Assembly (NCBI GenBank): GCA_021323355.1
Contig: JAJONK010000033.1
Location: 1 to 12,803 of the forward strand
Length of the DNA: 12,803 nucleotides
Direction of reading: 5' to 3'
Origin: Deltaproteobacteria bacterium
GTDB taxonomy: Bacteria; Desulfobacterota; Binatia; UBA9968
Shown here: positions 5,926 to 12,803 of the stretch, piece by piece
How the letters are laid out: the number at the start of each line of letters is the position of its first letter
How positions within the stretch are numbered: position 1 is the stretch's first letter
The notes under the pieces: generated by a model
What the model was told of the DNA's origin: nothing
Database searches by the model: none
Seen by the model: the letters and a program-made list of their open reading frames with translations, nothing else
Position numbers and translations under genes: made by a program

Positions 5926-7221
5926 ATGTCCAACATAGCAATCATCGGAGCCCAGTGGGGCGACGAAGGTAAAGGCAAAGTCGTCGATCTTTTTACCTGC
6001 GACGCCGATATCATCGTCCGCTTCCAAGGCGGCAACAACGCCGGTCACACCCTGGTGGTGGACGGCAAAAAGACCGTACTGCATCTCGTTCCGTCCGGGG
6101 CGCTGCATCCAAATAAATTGTGCGTGATCGGCAACGGCGTGGTGGTCGATCCGCAAATTTTGATCGAGGAGATTGACGCTCTCAAGGCCCAAGGGCAGTT
6201 GCTCGATGATTCGCTGCTGCGTATCAGCGAAGAAGGGCATCTCATCATGCCTTACCACAAGGCCATTGATCTGGCCCGGGAACGGCTCAGAGGCAAGGGA
6301 AAAATTGGCACGACCGGCCGGGGCATCGGCCCGGCGTACGAAGACAAAGTAGCGCGAGTCGGTATCCGCTTTATCGATCTGCTCGAAGAGGACACATTTC
6401 AAGAGAAATTGCGCCATAATATTGAAGAGAAAAATATCTATCTCAAGGCGATTCTCAAAGAGAAGACCCTCGATTTCGATGAGATCCATGATACTTACTC
6501 CAGCTACCGTGAACGGCTGAGGCCGCTCATTACCAACACCAGTTTGTTGCTTCACCGCGAGATCCACGCCGGCAAAAGAGTGATGTTCGAAGGCGCTCAG
6601 GGAACGTTGCTCGATGTCGACCACGGCACCTATCCGTATGTAACCTCTTCGAACACAACTACCGGCGGCGCATGCACTGGTGCCGGAGTCGGGCCCCAAC
6701 ACATTCATCATGTGATCGGCATCTCAAAAGCCTATACGACGCGGGTCGGTAGCGGCCCTTTTATTACCGAACAGTTTGGACCCGAGGGTGAAACCTTAAA
6801 ACGCGAGGGCGTTGAGTTCGGCGCAACCACCGGACGTCCCCGGCGTTGCGGTTGGTTTGATGCAGTGAGCGTGCGTCATGCAGTCCGCGTCAACGGCATT
6901 ACCGGCATCGCTCTGACCAAGCTCGACGTCCTGACCGGTTTCAAGAAAGTTCCGATCTGCACCGGATACCGCTTCGATGGCCGGCTTTACGATGAATTTC
7001 CAGCCAGCTCGAAAGTGCTGGACAAGGCCGAACCGGTTCTCGAGGAAATGGCAGGATGGAGCGAGCCGCTCACCGCAGTGAGGAAGTTTTCAGAGCTGCC
7101 GGCAGCCGCGCAGAAATATGTTCAACGTATCGAGAAGCTTCTGGATACTGAAATCATTTTGGTTTCCGTCGGACCCGGCCGCGAACAAACCATCCTACTG
7201 AAAAATCCTTTCGACAGTTAA
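5926..7221 (+). CDS. purA: Adenylosuccinate synthetase
   Basis: PurA joins IMP and aspartate using GTP to form adenylosuccinate, the first committed step to AMP. The 431 residues are the usual bacterial length and all signatures are present: the GTP loop GAQWGDEGKGK (8-18) with catalytic D13, NNAGHT with catalytic H41, the IMP-binding segment GTTGRGIGPAYEDK (128-141), EGAQGTLLDVDHGTYPYVTS (222-241), TTGRPRRCGWFD (301-312), TKLDVL (331-336) for guanine recognition, and VSVGPGRE (413-420). It follows serA by 19 nt, with no promoter or terminator between, so it is the last gene of the riboswitch-led operon. No Shine-Dalgarno sequence is visible before its ATG, which may mean coupling to serA or a weak start. 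The N-terminus MSNIAIIGAQWGDEG fits the family well. Confidence 0.97.
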   Translation: MSNIAIIGAQWGDEGKGKVVDLFTCDADIIVRFQGGNNAGHTLVVDGKKTVLHLVPSGALHPNKLCVIGNGVVVDPQILIEEIDALKAQGQLLDDSLLRISEEGHLIMPYHKAIDLARERLRGKGKIGTTGRGIGPAYEDKVARVGIRFIDLLEEDTFQEKLRHNIEEKNIYLKAILKEKTLDFDEIHDTYSSYRERLRPLITNTSLLLHREIHAGKRVMFEGAQGTLLDVDHGTYPYVTSSNTTTGGACTGAGVGPQHIHHVIGISKAYTTRVGSGPFITEQFGPEGETLKREGVEFGATTGRPRRCGWFDAVSVRHAVRVNGITGIALTKLDVLTGFKKVPICTGYRFDGRLYDEFPASSKVLDKAEPVLEEMAGWSEPLTAVRKFSELPAAAQKYVQRIEKLLDTEIILVSVGPGREQTILLKNPFDS

Positions 7222-7373
7222 ATCCCAGTCGGGACTGACCAACCGGTTGCGCTTGCGGGACCACTATTATCGCAATTTAAAAATGTCCAAGTACTGCTTT
7301 ACTGTTGCTTCGAAGTCCCGGCCCGGCATACCGATTCCTCCTTACGATAGAAACTTTCATGAGGATCGGAAGC

Positions 7374-7403
7374 TTGAATACCTGCTGGCCCCATGTTTAT
7401 CAT
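7374..7403 (+). promoter_or_regulatory. Possible sigma-70 promoter for the DUF883 gene
   Basis: TTGAAT (7374-7379) and TATCAT (7398-7403, 5 of 6 matches) are separated by 18 bases, and a start near 7410 would give a leader of about 30 bases. It lies in the 217-base gap after purA. The rest of that gap shows only a 10-base palindrome CAACCGGTTG (7240-7249) and no convincing purA terminator. Confidence 0.4.
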
Positions 7404-7438
7404 GACCCTATGGTCGAAGCAGAACCCGAGGAGGACAG

Positions 7439-7744
7439 ATGAACGGCGAAACTTCAAGAGAAAAACTCATTAACGATCTCAAAACTCTGGTCGGTGATGC
7501 GGAAGAACTGTTAAGAGCCACCACCAGTCAAGCCGGAGAGAAAGTTGCCGCGGCGCGACAGAAAATCGAGCAGAGCCTGATCGAAGGTAAGAAGGCGCTG
7601 GCGGATGCTGAACAAGCTCTGGTGGAAACTTCCAAAGAATACGCCGACATTGCTGACGACTATATCAGGGAAAATCCCTGGAACGCAGTGGCTATTGCCG
7701 CCGCTGTAGGTCTCCTCGTCGGCCTGACGATCCGTCGCAGCTAG
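7439..7744 (+). CDS. DUF883 family (ElaB/YqjD-like) membrane-anchored protein
   Basis: The protein has 101 residues. Residues 1-77 are charged, Ala/Glu/Lys-rich and amphipathic, likely a long helix or coiled coil (EELLRATTSQAGEKVAAARQ region). It then has the conserved family tail: RENPWNAVAIAAAVGLLVG (78-96), a single C-terminal membrane helix, ending in IRRS. In Escherichia coli the relatives ElaB, YqjD and YgaM are stationary-phase inner-membrane proteins, and YqjD binds ribosomes through its N-terminal part; that role is carried over only as a suggestion. AGGAGG (7429-7434) lies 4 nt before the ATG. It appears to have its own promoter and stands alone, convergent with the gamma-glutamyltranspeptidase. 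Confidence 0.9.
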   Translation: MNGETSREKLINDLKTLVGDAEELLRATTSQAGEKVAAARQKIEQSLIEGKKALADAEQALVETSKEYADIADDYIRENPWNAVAIAAAVGLLVGLTIRRS

Positions 7745-7900
7745 AGCGATCGTCGATGACTTTTACAGGAAGCGTTGTGGGGCGCTTTCAATAGTCTTCC
7801 GGCACCCATTTAAATCGGCAAGGCCGGACTTATACCAGACTCATCCGGAGCTCGATGGTCGGAGGGGGCATCGCCACTTTCGCTATTGCATGTAAGGAAT

Positions 7901-9580
7901 TCATTCGGATCGTGCCCTTTCCTCTTTTCGAGGATCGGCCGCCCCTTTGACCCCATCCTGTCCGTTTGTGATCGCCTGCACCACGCCGAGCACGCCTCGC
8001 TCGCGCACTGCATGCCCGCGGCGCTCGAGCGATCTCTTGGTTTCGACGGCAACATCGTTTTCAACGTTTAACTGATCCGGCAGCCATTGATGATGCACGC
8101 GAGGGGCTTCCACCGCCTTTGCCACCGGCATTCGATAGTCCAGCACATTGAGAATCGTCTGGAGCGTGGCGCTGATGATGCGCGGGCCGCCCGCGCCGCC
8201 CACCACAACTTCCGGTCGGTCGCCTTGGAGAATGATGGTCGGCGACATGCTGCTCAGCGGCCGCTTCCTGGGTTGCAAGGAATTAGCCTCATTGCCCACC
8301 AGGCCGTAAACATTGCCAGTGGAATGTATCGCGAAATCATCCATCTCGTTGTTCAGGACAATACCGGTGTTAGGCACGAGGAGTTTGGAACCAAAGCGGG
8401 TGTTGACCGAAACGGTGCAGGCCACTGCATTGCCGAAACGGTCGATCACGCTGAAATGCGTGGTTCCACCCAGCTCCGGTTTGAAATTAACCAGGCCATA
8501 ATATCTCGTGGGATGAGTTTTCGCCGCGGAGATGCGGCCGCGGATCCATCTGCCGTAGTCTTTGGAAGTAAGTAATGAAACCGGCGTTTTGACAAAATCC
8601 GGATCGCCGAGATATTGCGCGCGATCGGCGAAGGCATGCTTCATCGCTTCAGTAATCAGGTGCAAATACGTTGCCGAGTTATGAGCCAAATCGCTCAGCT
8701 GATACCCTTCAAGCACTTTTAGCATTTGCAAAATTGCCACGCCTCCGGAACTGGGCGGCGGCATGCTGATGACTGTTCGCTGCCGATAGTTGCCGATCAG
8801 AGGTTCTCGCCACACGGGTCGATAATTTTTCAAATCCTCGCTGTTTAAAACCCCGCCTTCTCTTTTGATGGTTTCGACAATCGCGTCGGCAATCCAACCT
8901 TGGTAGAAAGCGTTGGCCCCTTGAGACGCAATCGCCTTCAAGGTCTCACCGAGTTCCGGCTGGCGAATCAATTCGCCTTCTGCCGGCACCTCATCATTCG
9001 GCATATAGATTCGCCCGAGATCGGGGAACTTCTTTATCGAGCCCTGCTGCCGATCGATAGCGTAACGCAAAGTCGCGTCTAGCGGAAATCCGTTGGACGC
9101 GAGCCTGATGGCCGGCGCCATCAGCACCTGCATCGGCATGCTGCCGAATCGCCTGTGCGCCTGCGCCAAACCCGCAACCTCACCCGGCACCGCCACGGCC
9201 AGCGCGCCGGTAAGACTGAGCGAGGGCACCGGCCTGCCGTCCTTAACATAGAGTTCCTTGCGCACGCCTTCCGGCGCGGTTTCGCGAAAATCCAGCGCAT
9301 GCGCGCGCCGGTCCTTTGTTTCGTAAATGACCATAAAGCCGCCGCCACCGATTCCCGAGGAAGCTTGATCCACCACCGCCAATGCGTATGCGGTGGCGAT
9401 GGCGGCATCAATGGCATTGCCGCCGCGGCCGAGCATTTCCATTCCCGCTTTGGTCGCCAATGGGCTATCAGACACGACCAAGCCGTTAGCACGTTGCGCA
9501 AGCGCTAACGACGGGGCAAAAAACGTGTTAAATAGGAGGATAAAAAAGCAAACGAGACGTAGGTGAAGCAGGCAGCGCAT
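7901..9580 (-). CDS. ggt: Gamma-glutamyltranspeptidase (secreted)
   Basis: The enzyme cleaves gamma-glutamyl bonds, as in glutathione, and transfers the glutamyl group to water or amino acids. The 559-residue precursor has a signal peptide: Arg at 2 and 8, a hydrophobic core about 9-20, and SLALA before Q29, so it should act in the periplasm. Family residues are R99 in DFRETAP for the glutamate carboxylate, GGTTHFSVID with T373 as the autoprocessing nucleophile that begins the small subunit, N393 in SVNTRFG, NNEMDDF (411-416), SS at 443-444 in RPLSSMSPT, and the oxyanion-area GGAGGPRI (461-468). Large and small subunits would be about 344 (mature) and 187 residues. No strong Shine-Dalgarno is seen before the ATG. 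The leader contains a hairpin and an 11-codon ORF. It is convergent with the DUF883 gene. Confidence 0.95.
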   Translation of the reverse strand: MRCLLHLRLVCFFILLFNTFFAPSLALAQRANGLVVSDSPLATKAGMEMLGRGGNAIDAAIATAYALAVVDQASSGIGGGGFMVIYETKDRRAHALDFRETAPEGVRKELYVKDGRPVPSLSLTGALAVAVPGEVAGLAQAHRRFGSMPMQVLMAPAIRLASNGFPLDATLRYAIDRQQGSIKKFPDLGRIYMPNDEVPAEGELIRQPELGETLKAIASQGANAFYQGWIADAIVETIKREGGVLNSEDLKNYRPVWREPLIGNYRQRTVISMPPPSSGGVAILQMLKVLEGYQLSDLAHNSATYLHLITEAMKHAFADRAQYLGDPDFVKTPVSLLTSKDYGRWIRGRISAAKTHPTRYYGLVNFKPELGGTTHFSVIDRFGNAVACTVSVNTRFGSKLLVPNTGIVLNNEMDDFAIHSTGNVYGLVGNEANSLQPRKRPLSSMSPTIILQGDRPEVVVGGAGGPRIISATLQTILNVLDYRMPVAKAVEAPRVHHQWLPDQLNVENDVAVETKRSLERRGHAVRERGVLGVVQAITNGQDGVKGAADPRKEERARSE

Positions 9581-9659
9581 AAACTCATCATCTTTAGTTC
9601 TTTGCCTTCAGTTTTGCAACTTATTTAGCTGCAGAAGAGAACGTCGATAGACATCGCCC

Positions 9660-9711
9660 TGGCAAGCTTCGGCGAATCACCGAGAGTAGCCCGCGCCGTT
9701 TACGCTTGCCA
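9660..9711. repeat. Long imperfect inverted repeat in the gap between divergent ggt and AddB-like genes
   Basis: TGGCAAGC (9660-9667) is the exact inverse of GCTTGCCA (9704-9711). Inside it, CGGCG (9670-9674) pairs with CGCCG (9694-9698), leaving a 19-base top loop and a 2/5-base internal loop. On the minus strand it lies in the ggt leader and covers the start of the 11-codon ORF; on the plus strand its right arm overlaps the likely -35 of the AddB-like gene. No T-tract, so not a terminator. Confidence 0.55.
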
Positions 9712-9712
9712 T
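9677..9712 (-). CDS. Possible 11-residue leader peptide ORF upstream of ggt
   Basis: On the minus strand AAGGAG (9724-9719) stands 6 nt before an ATG at 9712, the best-spaced ribosome-binding site in this part of the window. The frame reads MASVNGAGYSR and stops at TGA (9679-9677), about 96 bases before the ggt ATG. A possible promoter (TTGAAT at 9760-9755 and GCTAAT at 9737-9732, spacing 17, minus strand) precedes it. The frame stays open for 22 more codons after the TGA, to 9608. I do not recognise the peptide. It could be a regulatory leader ORF or chance; the ORF itself is real, its translation is inference. Confidence 0.3.
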   Translation of the reverse strand: MASVNGAGYSR

Positions 9713-9734
9713 AGCGTTCTCCTTATTTCATATT
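9706..9734 (+). promoter_or_regulatory. Possible sigma-70 promoter for the AddB-like gene
   Basis: TTGCCA (9706-9711, 5 of 6) and CATATT (9729-9734, 4 of 6) are 17 bases apart; a start near 9741 would give a leader of about 25 bases before the ATG at 9766. The -35 lies in the right arm of the inverted repeat. Confidence 0.35.
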
Positions 9735-9765
9735 AGCTCTGCACCTCTCGAACAATTCAAAGATC

Positions 9766-12700
9766 ATGCAAGCCATTCTCGGCCCCTTTCATCCGCATCT
9801 GGAGAACTCGCTCATCGAAGAGATTTTGCAGTATAAGAACACCGACCCGCTCTGTCCGCTGCTGATTCTAGTTCCGTCCGATGCTCTGCGGCGACACTTA
9901 AAAGTTCTGCTAACCCGGGAACGAAACTTATCCTTTGTAAATCTGCAACTGCTGACGTTTCATCAGCTGGCGGCTAAGTTGTACGCGGAAGCCAAGGGAC
10001 TGAATCCGCCGGTCTTGCGCGATGACCTTTTTCTTGAAGAGGTGTTGCGTCAAATTATCTGCGCGCGCCACCCCGACGCGGCAGCCTTCAGCGGCATCGA
10101 GGAACGCGCCGGCGGCTGCGCCGCGCTCTGGCAAAGCCTCCGAGATCTACGCGATGGACTGGTACAGCCGGATGTCGGGCTGGAAGCATTGCGCGAGAAC
10201 CAATTCGATCCGCGAACCCGGGAGAGGACGGCCAATCTCTTAGTGTTGCTTCAAACGCTTCTTCGCTTCTGCCAAGAGCACGGCATCCTGGATCATTCCA
10301 CCCTCGACAAATTCGCAATCGCGCAAGCACCGGCTTCGGGTTTTTTAGGCCAGTTCGCGCGGATTTTCTATTACGGCTTCTACGATCTCACCCAGATTCA
10401 GGTGGATCTCGTTCATGCAGTCGGCCAAACCTTTCCCACGACTCTGTTCTTTCCTCTCCTAAAGACACAGCCGGCGCATGAAGGTTGGCAATTCGCCGAG
10501 CGCTTTTACTCCGGGTACTTCCAGGGGCGGGCCGGTAGCGAGGAGACAAAGAATCTTCTGTTGGAGTGCGATCACCCTGCTAAGTTGCCGCAAAGTTTCG
10601 CTGTTTTTGATCAGGACCCTGATCGGCAATACCGATCCTTGCCGGCCAATTGGCACTGCCGGATCATCAATACCTTTGGCATTGACGATGAGATCAGCGC
10701 GGTGGCCAAGGAGATCCTGCTCCTCACCGAGCAGGAGGGCATGGCATTCGATCAGATCGGCGTGGTCGCGCGAACTCTGGATGGTTATGGCGCAAAGATC
10801 AAAGAGGGCTTTGCCCAACATCAAATTCCAATCACCGGTTCCGTTGAGGCACAGCTAGTGGAGTTTCCTTTGACCAAGGCTGCCATCCTGCTGATGAACC
10901 TCGCGGCCAAAGATTACCTGCGCTCGCACGTGATCGATCTCTTGTCGTCGCCCTATTTTCGCTCAAATGGCGCGGCACAGCAGGCAAGCGAGCTTCGTTC
11001 CGATCTTTGGGATCTGGCCACCCGAGAGCTGGCGATCTGCAAAGGAATGAAGGAATGGCACAGGATCGACCGTTATGCCGTGGAAGGCATGAAGCTGTCG
11101 CAGATATCCGATGACGAGGAGCGGCGCTTTATTGAAATTCCTGCAGCCCAGTTGCGCGCCCTGGCGACTATTCTCGACGGCCTTGATAAGGTTTTGAGCC
11201 GCTTGCCGGCGCGTGCTTCCTGGGCTGATTACGCTGCTTCATGGAAGCAAATGTTCGGTGCCTATCTAGGAATCCAGCCTGAGCCTTCCAGAGATTTTAA
11301 TAGCACTGAGATTCTGATCTGTAAGCAGATCATCGAGACTCTGGATCAAATCTCCGGCCTCGACGCAGTCGAGGCCGATGTTTCGCTGCGCGAATTCAGC
11401 GAGACCTTTCAGCACTGGCTCGAGCGCAGCGCCATCGTCGAAACCGATAAAAATGTAGCCGGCGTAGCCGTGTCGAGCGCCAGCGCCGCTCGCGGGATAA
11501 AATTTCGCGCGCTGTTTATCGTCGGCATGAACGAAGGCGTTTTTCCACGCACGATTCGCGAAGACGCGTTTCTGCGCGATCGCGATCGTGAAGTGCTGGA
11601 GCGCGATCTCGGCTACAAGGTCAGCCAGAAGCTCGCCGCGTTCGACGAAGAGAAGCTGGTGTTTACCCTTCTCGTCAATTCCGTCACCGACCGGCTCTAT
11701 TGTTTGTACCAGCGCTCTGACGAAAGCGGCAGAGTGCTGGCGCCGTCATGGTATCTGGCCGAGCTCAAGCGCGCGCTCTCAGGCGCGCAGCACAGACAAT
11801 TCGTCGAAGAGACGATCCCGCGCAGCGCCATCGACAAAGTGAGTTGCCGGCCGTTCGATGTCGAAGAATCGCTGCTGCCAGCCGAGCTCGCTATTCGTCT
11901 CAATCTTTCCGGGACAGATTCGCGATCTTTGATTGCAGCAGCCAATCTCTCGCCCAATCTGTACGAGCAAGGACTGAAAGCCATCGCCGCCTTAGATCTC
12001 AGCACGGACCGGCTCGATGTCTTCGACGGGATGATTCAAACACCGGCAAGACACTGGCTGCGCTTTTCAACGTACGGCCTCTCGCCCACTGCATTGGAGC
12101 TTTACGGGCGCTGCCCGTTTCAGTATTTCGCGCGCCAGGTGCTTGGACTCCAGACGTTGGAGACGCCGGAAACTGTTGTGGGACCAAGCGCGGCGGAATG
12201 GGGAGAACTCGGTCATTTGATTTTGAAGCTGACTTACCAGGAACTTATCGATGGCGGTTATTTCGCCAATAACAGGTCTCATGTCGCTGTTGATTCGGTT
12301 ATCAGCGCCGCCGCGCAAAAAGCCTTCATCAAGTATGAGGCTGAGAACCCCATCGGATATCCTCTGATGTGGGAAACGGCGCGCGAGACACTGACTGAGC
12401 TGATTAGAGAGGTTGTCGGGCGCGACCTAGAGGAGCTTGCATCTTCGGGCTATGTCCCAGTGGATCTGGAGATTGGCATAGACGATCGGTTGCCGCCAGA
12501 TTGGCCCGACCCGTTGAACACGCTCGCCATCCACGGGCGCATGGATCGCATCGATATCGATCCTAGGGGTAATCGGATGCGGGTCGTAGATTACAAGTTT
12601 AAATTCGGCGCCAAACCTTCGCCAGAAGACAACGACCTATCCCGTTCCGCATTGCGCGCACAGCGACTTCAGCCGCCGTTTTATTCTTTGCTCGGCCAGG

Positions 12701-12803
12701 CAAAGCGGCGCCGCGACAGTTTGCACGATGGCGAAAGCCAAATTGAAGCAAGTTTTTACTACATCGCCTCGCGCTGGAGCGAGGGGCCGTTGGTTATCAA
12801 ATC
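9766..12803 (+). CDS. AddB-like PD-(D/E)XK nuclease / helicase-fold subunit (3' end cut off)
   Basis: The frame is open for 1,012 codons to the window edge. The architecture matches the AddB/RecB-nuclease group, which works with a helicase-nuclease partner (AddA) to process double-strand DNA ends. The N-terminal third is helicase-like (VPSDALRRHL, LLTFHQLA, and FYYGFYDLTQIQ at about 201-212 where a degenerate motif II would be) but has no Walker A GKT loop. Residues 569-595 (VSSASAARGIKF, then FIVGMNEGVFPR) match the late UvrD-like motifs. The C-terminal nuclease has YGRCPFQYFA with C783, a candidate first Fe-S cysteine, GELGH with H817, GRMDRID with D927, and VVDYK with D942 and K944, giving a complete active site. 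The remaining CxxC of the cluster would lie beyond the edge. ATG 9766 is the only good start after the stop at 9712-9714; its ribosome-binding site is weak. Confidence 0.88.
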   Translation, partial: MQAILGPFHPHLENSLIEEILQYKNTDPLCPLLILVPSDALRRHLKVLLTRERNLSFVNLQLLTFHQLAAKLYAEAKGLNPPVLRDDLFLEEVLRQIICARHPDAAAFSGIEERAGGCAALWQSLRDLRDGLVQPDVGLEALRENQFDPRTRERTANLLVLLQTLLRFCQEHGILDHSTLDKFAIAQAPASGFLGQFARIFYYGFYDLTQIQVDLVHAVGQTFPTTLFFPLLKTQPAHEGWQFAERFYSGYFQGRAGSEETKNLLLECDHPAKLPQSFAVFDQDPDRQYRSLPANWHCRIINTFGIDDEISAVAKEILLLTEQEGMAFDQIGVVARTLDGYGAKIKEGFAQHQIPITGSVEAQLVEFPLTKAAILLMNLAAKDYLRSHVIDLLSSPYFRSNGAAQQASELRSDLWDLATRELAICKGMKEWHRIDRYAVEGMKLSQISDDEERRFIEIPAAQLRALATILDGLDKVLSRLPARASWADYAASWKQMFGAYLGIQPEPSRDFNSTEILICKQIIETLDQISGLDAVEADVSLREFSETFQHWLERSAIVETDKNVAGVAVSSASAARGIKFRALFIVGMNEGVFPRTIREDAFLRDRDREVLERDLGYKVSQKLAAFDEEKLVFTLLVNSVTDRLYCLYQRSDESGRVLAPSWYLAELKRALSGAQHRQFVEETIPRSAIDKVSCRPFDVEESLLPAELAIRLNLSGTDSRSLIAAANLSPNLYEQGLKAIAALDLSTDRLDVFDGMIQTPARHWLRFSTYGLSPTALELYGRCPFQYFARQVLGLQTLETPETVVGPSAAEWGELGHLILKLTYQELIDGGYFANNRSHVAVDSVISAAAQKAFIKYEAENPIGYPLMWETARETLTELIREVVGRDLEELASSGYVPVDLEIGIDDRLPPDWPDPLNTLAIHGRMDRIDIDPRGNRMRVVDYKFKFGAKPSPEDNDLSRSALRAQRLQPPFYSLLGQAKRRRDSLHDGESQIEASFYYIASRWSEGPLVIK

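Noticed and set aside
5923..6711. 262-codon open frame on the minus strand inside purA
   Set aside because: Antisense to purA, whose signatures run through the whole region; no recognisable protein features.
7222..7260. Possible purA terminator around TCCCAGTCGGGACTG
   Set aside because: The stem is about four pairs and no T-tract follows.
7290..7345. tRNA-like stretch TTCGAAGTCCC before the DUF883 gene
   Set aside because: It recalls a T-arm, but no acceptor, D-arm or anticodon stem can be built around it.
7745..7900. Bidirectional terminator expected between convergent DUF883 and ggt genes
   Set aside because: Pairs such as GAAGCG with CGCTTTC and CCGGA with TCCGG exist, but none is long or followed by a T-run; nothing firm can be annotated in these 156 bases.

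Overview
The window is a moderately GC-rich bacterial chromosome segment with dense, ordinary housekeeping and metabolic genes. There is no phage, transposase, CRISPR array, rRNA or tRNA. The set (class-V aminotransferase, serA and purA in a row, a pfl/ZTP-type riboswitch, a secreted gamma-glutamyltranspeptidase, an AddB-like nuclease, and members of the ornithine cyclodeaminase and aldo/keto reductase families) suggests a Gram-negative, Deltaproteobacteria-like or related soil/sediment lineage. That placement is inference from gene style and is not secure.

Left arm (1-2816, minus strand): a HAD-family phosphatase (2816-2124), a 163-base gap with a repeat built on the 10-mer CGTGTTCGTG, an aldo/keto reductase (1960-962), and an ornithine cyclodeaminase/mu-crystallin family gene that runs off the left edge (951 to <1). 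The last two are tightly coupled: the ribosome-binding site of the second overlaps the stop codon of the first.

Centre (2817-7221, plus strand): this is the most interesting part. A 361-base non-coding stretch holds a good promoter, a ZTP (pfl) riboswitch aptamer and an intrinsic terminator whose 5' arm is the ligand-binding strand of the aptamer. These lie upstream of an operon of a class-V aminotransferase, serA and purA. ZMP/ZTP accumulates when 10-formyl-tetrahydrofolate is short. The layout predicts that this signal switches on serine/glycine synthesis, the source of one-carbon units, together with the first committed step from IMP to AMP. The aminotransferase may act as the phosphoserine aminotransferase of the pathway, and the divergent HAD phosphatase is a possible last step.

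Right arm (7222-12803): a small DUF883/ElaB-YqjD-type membrane-anchored protein (plus), convergent with a secreted gamma-glutamyltranspeptidase (minus), which is divergent from a large AddB-like PD-(D/E)XK nuclease (plus, cut by the right edge). The 185-base gap between the last two contains a long imperfect hairpin and, on the minus strand, an 11-codon ORF with a near-perfect ribosome-binding site.

The riboswitch is recognised from known family conservation, so the RNA class itself is not new. The notable points are its target operon and the compact switch design.
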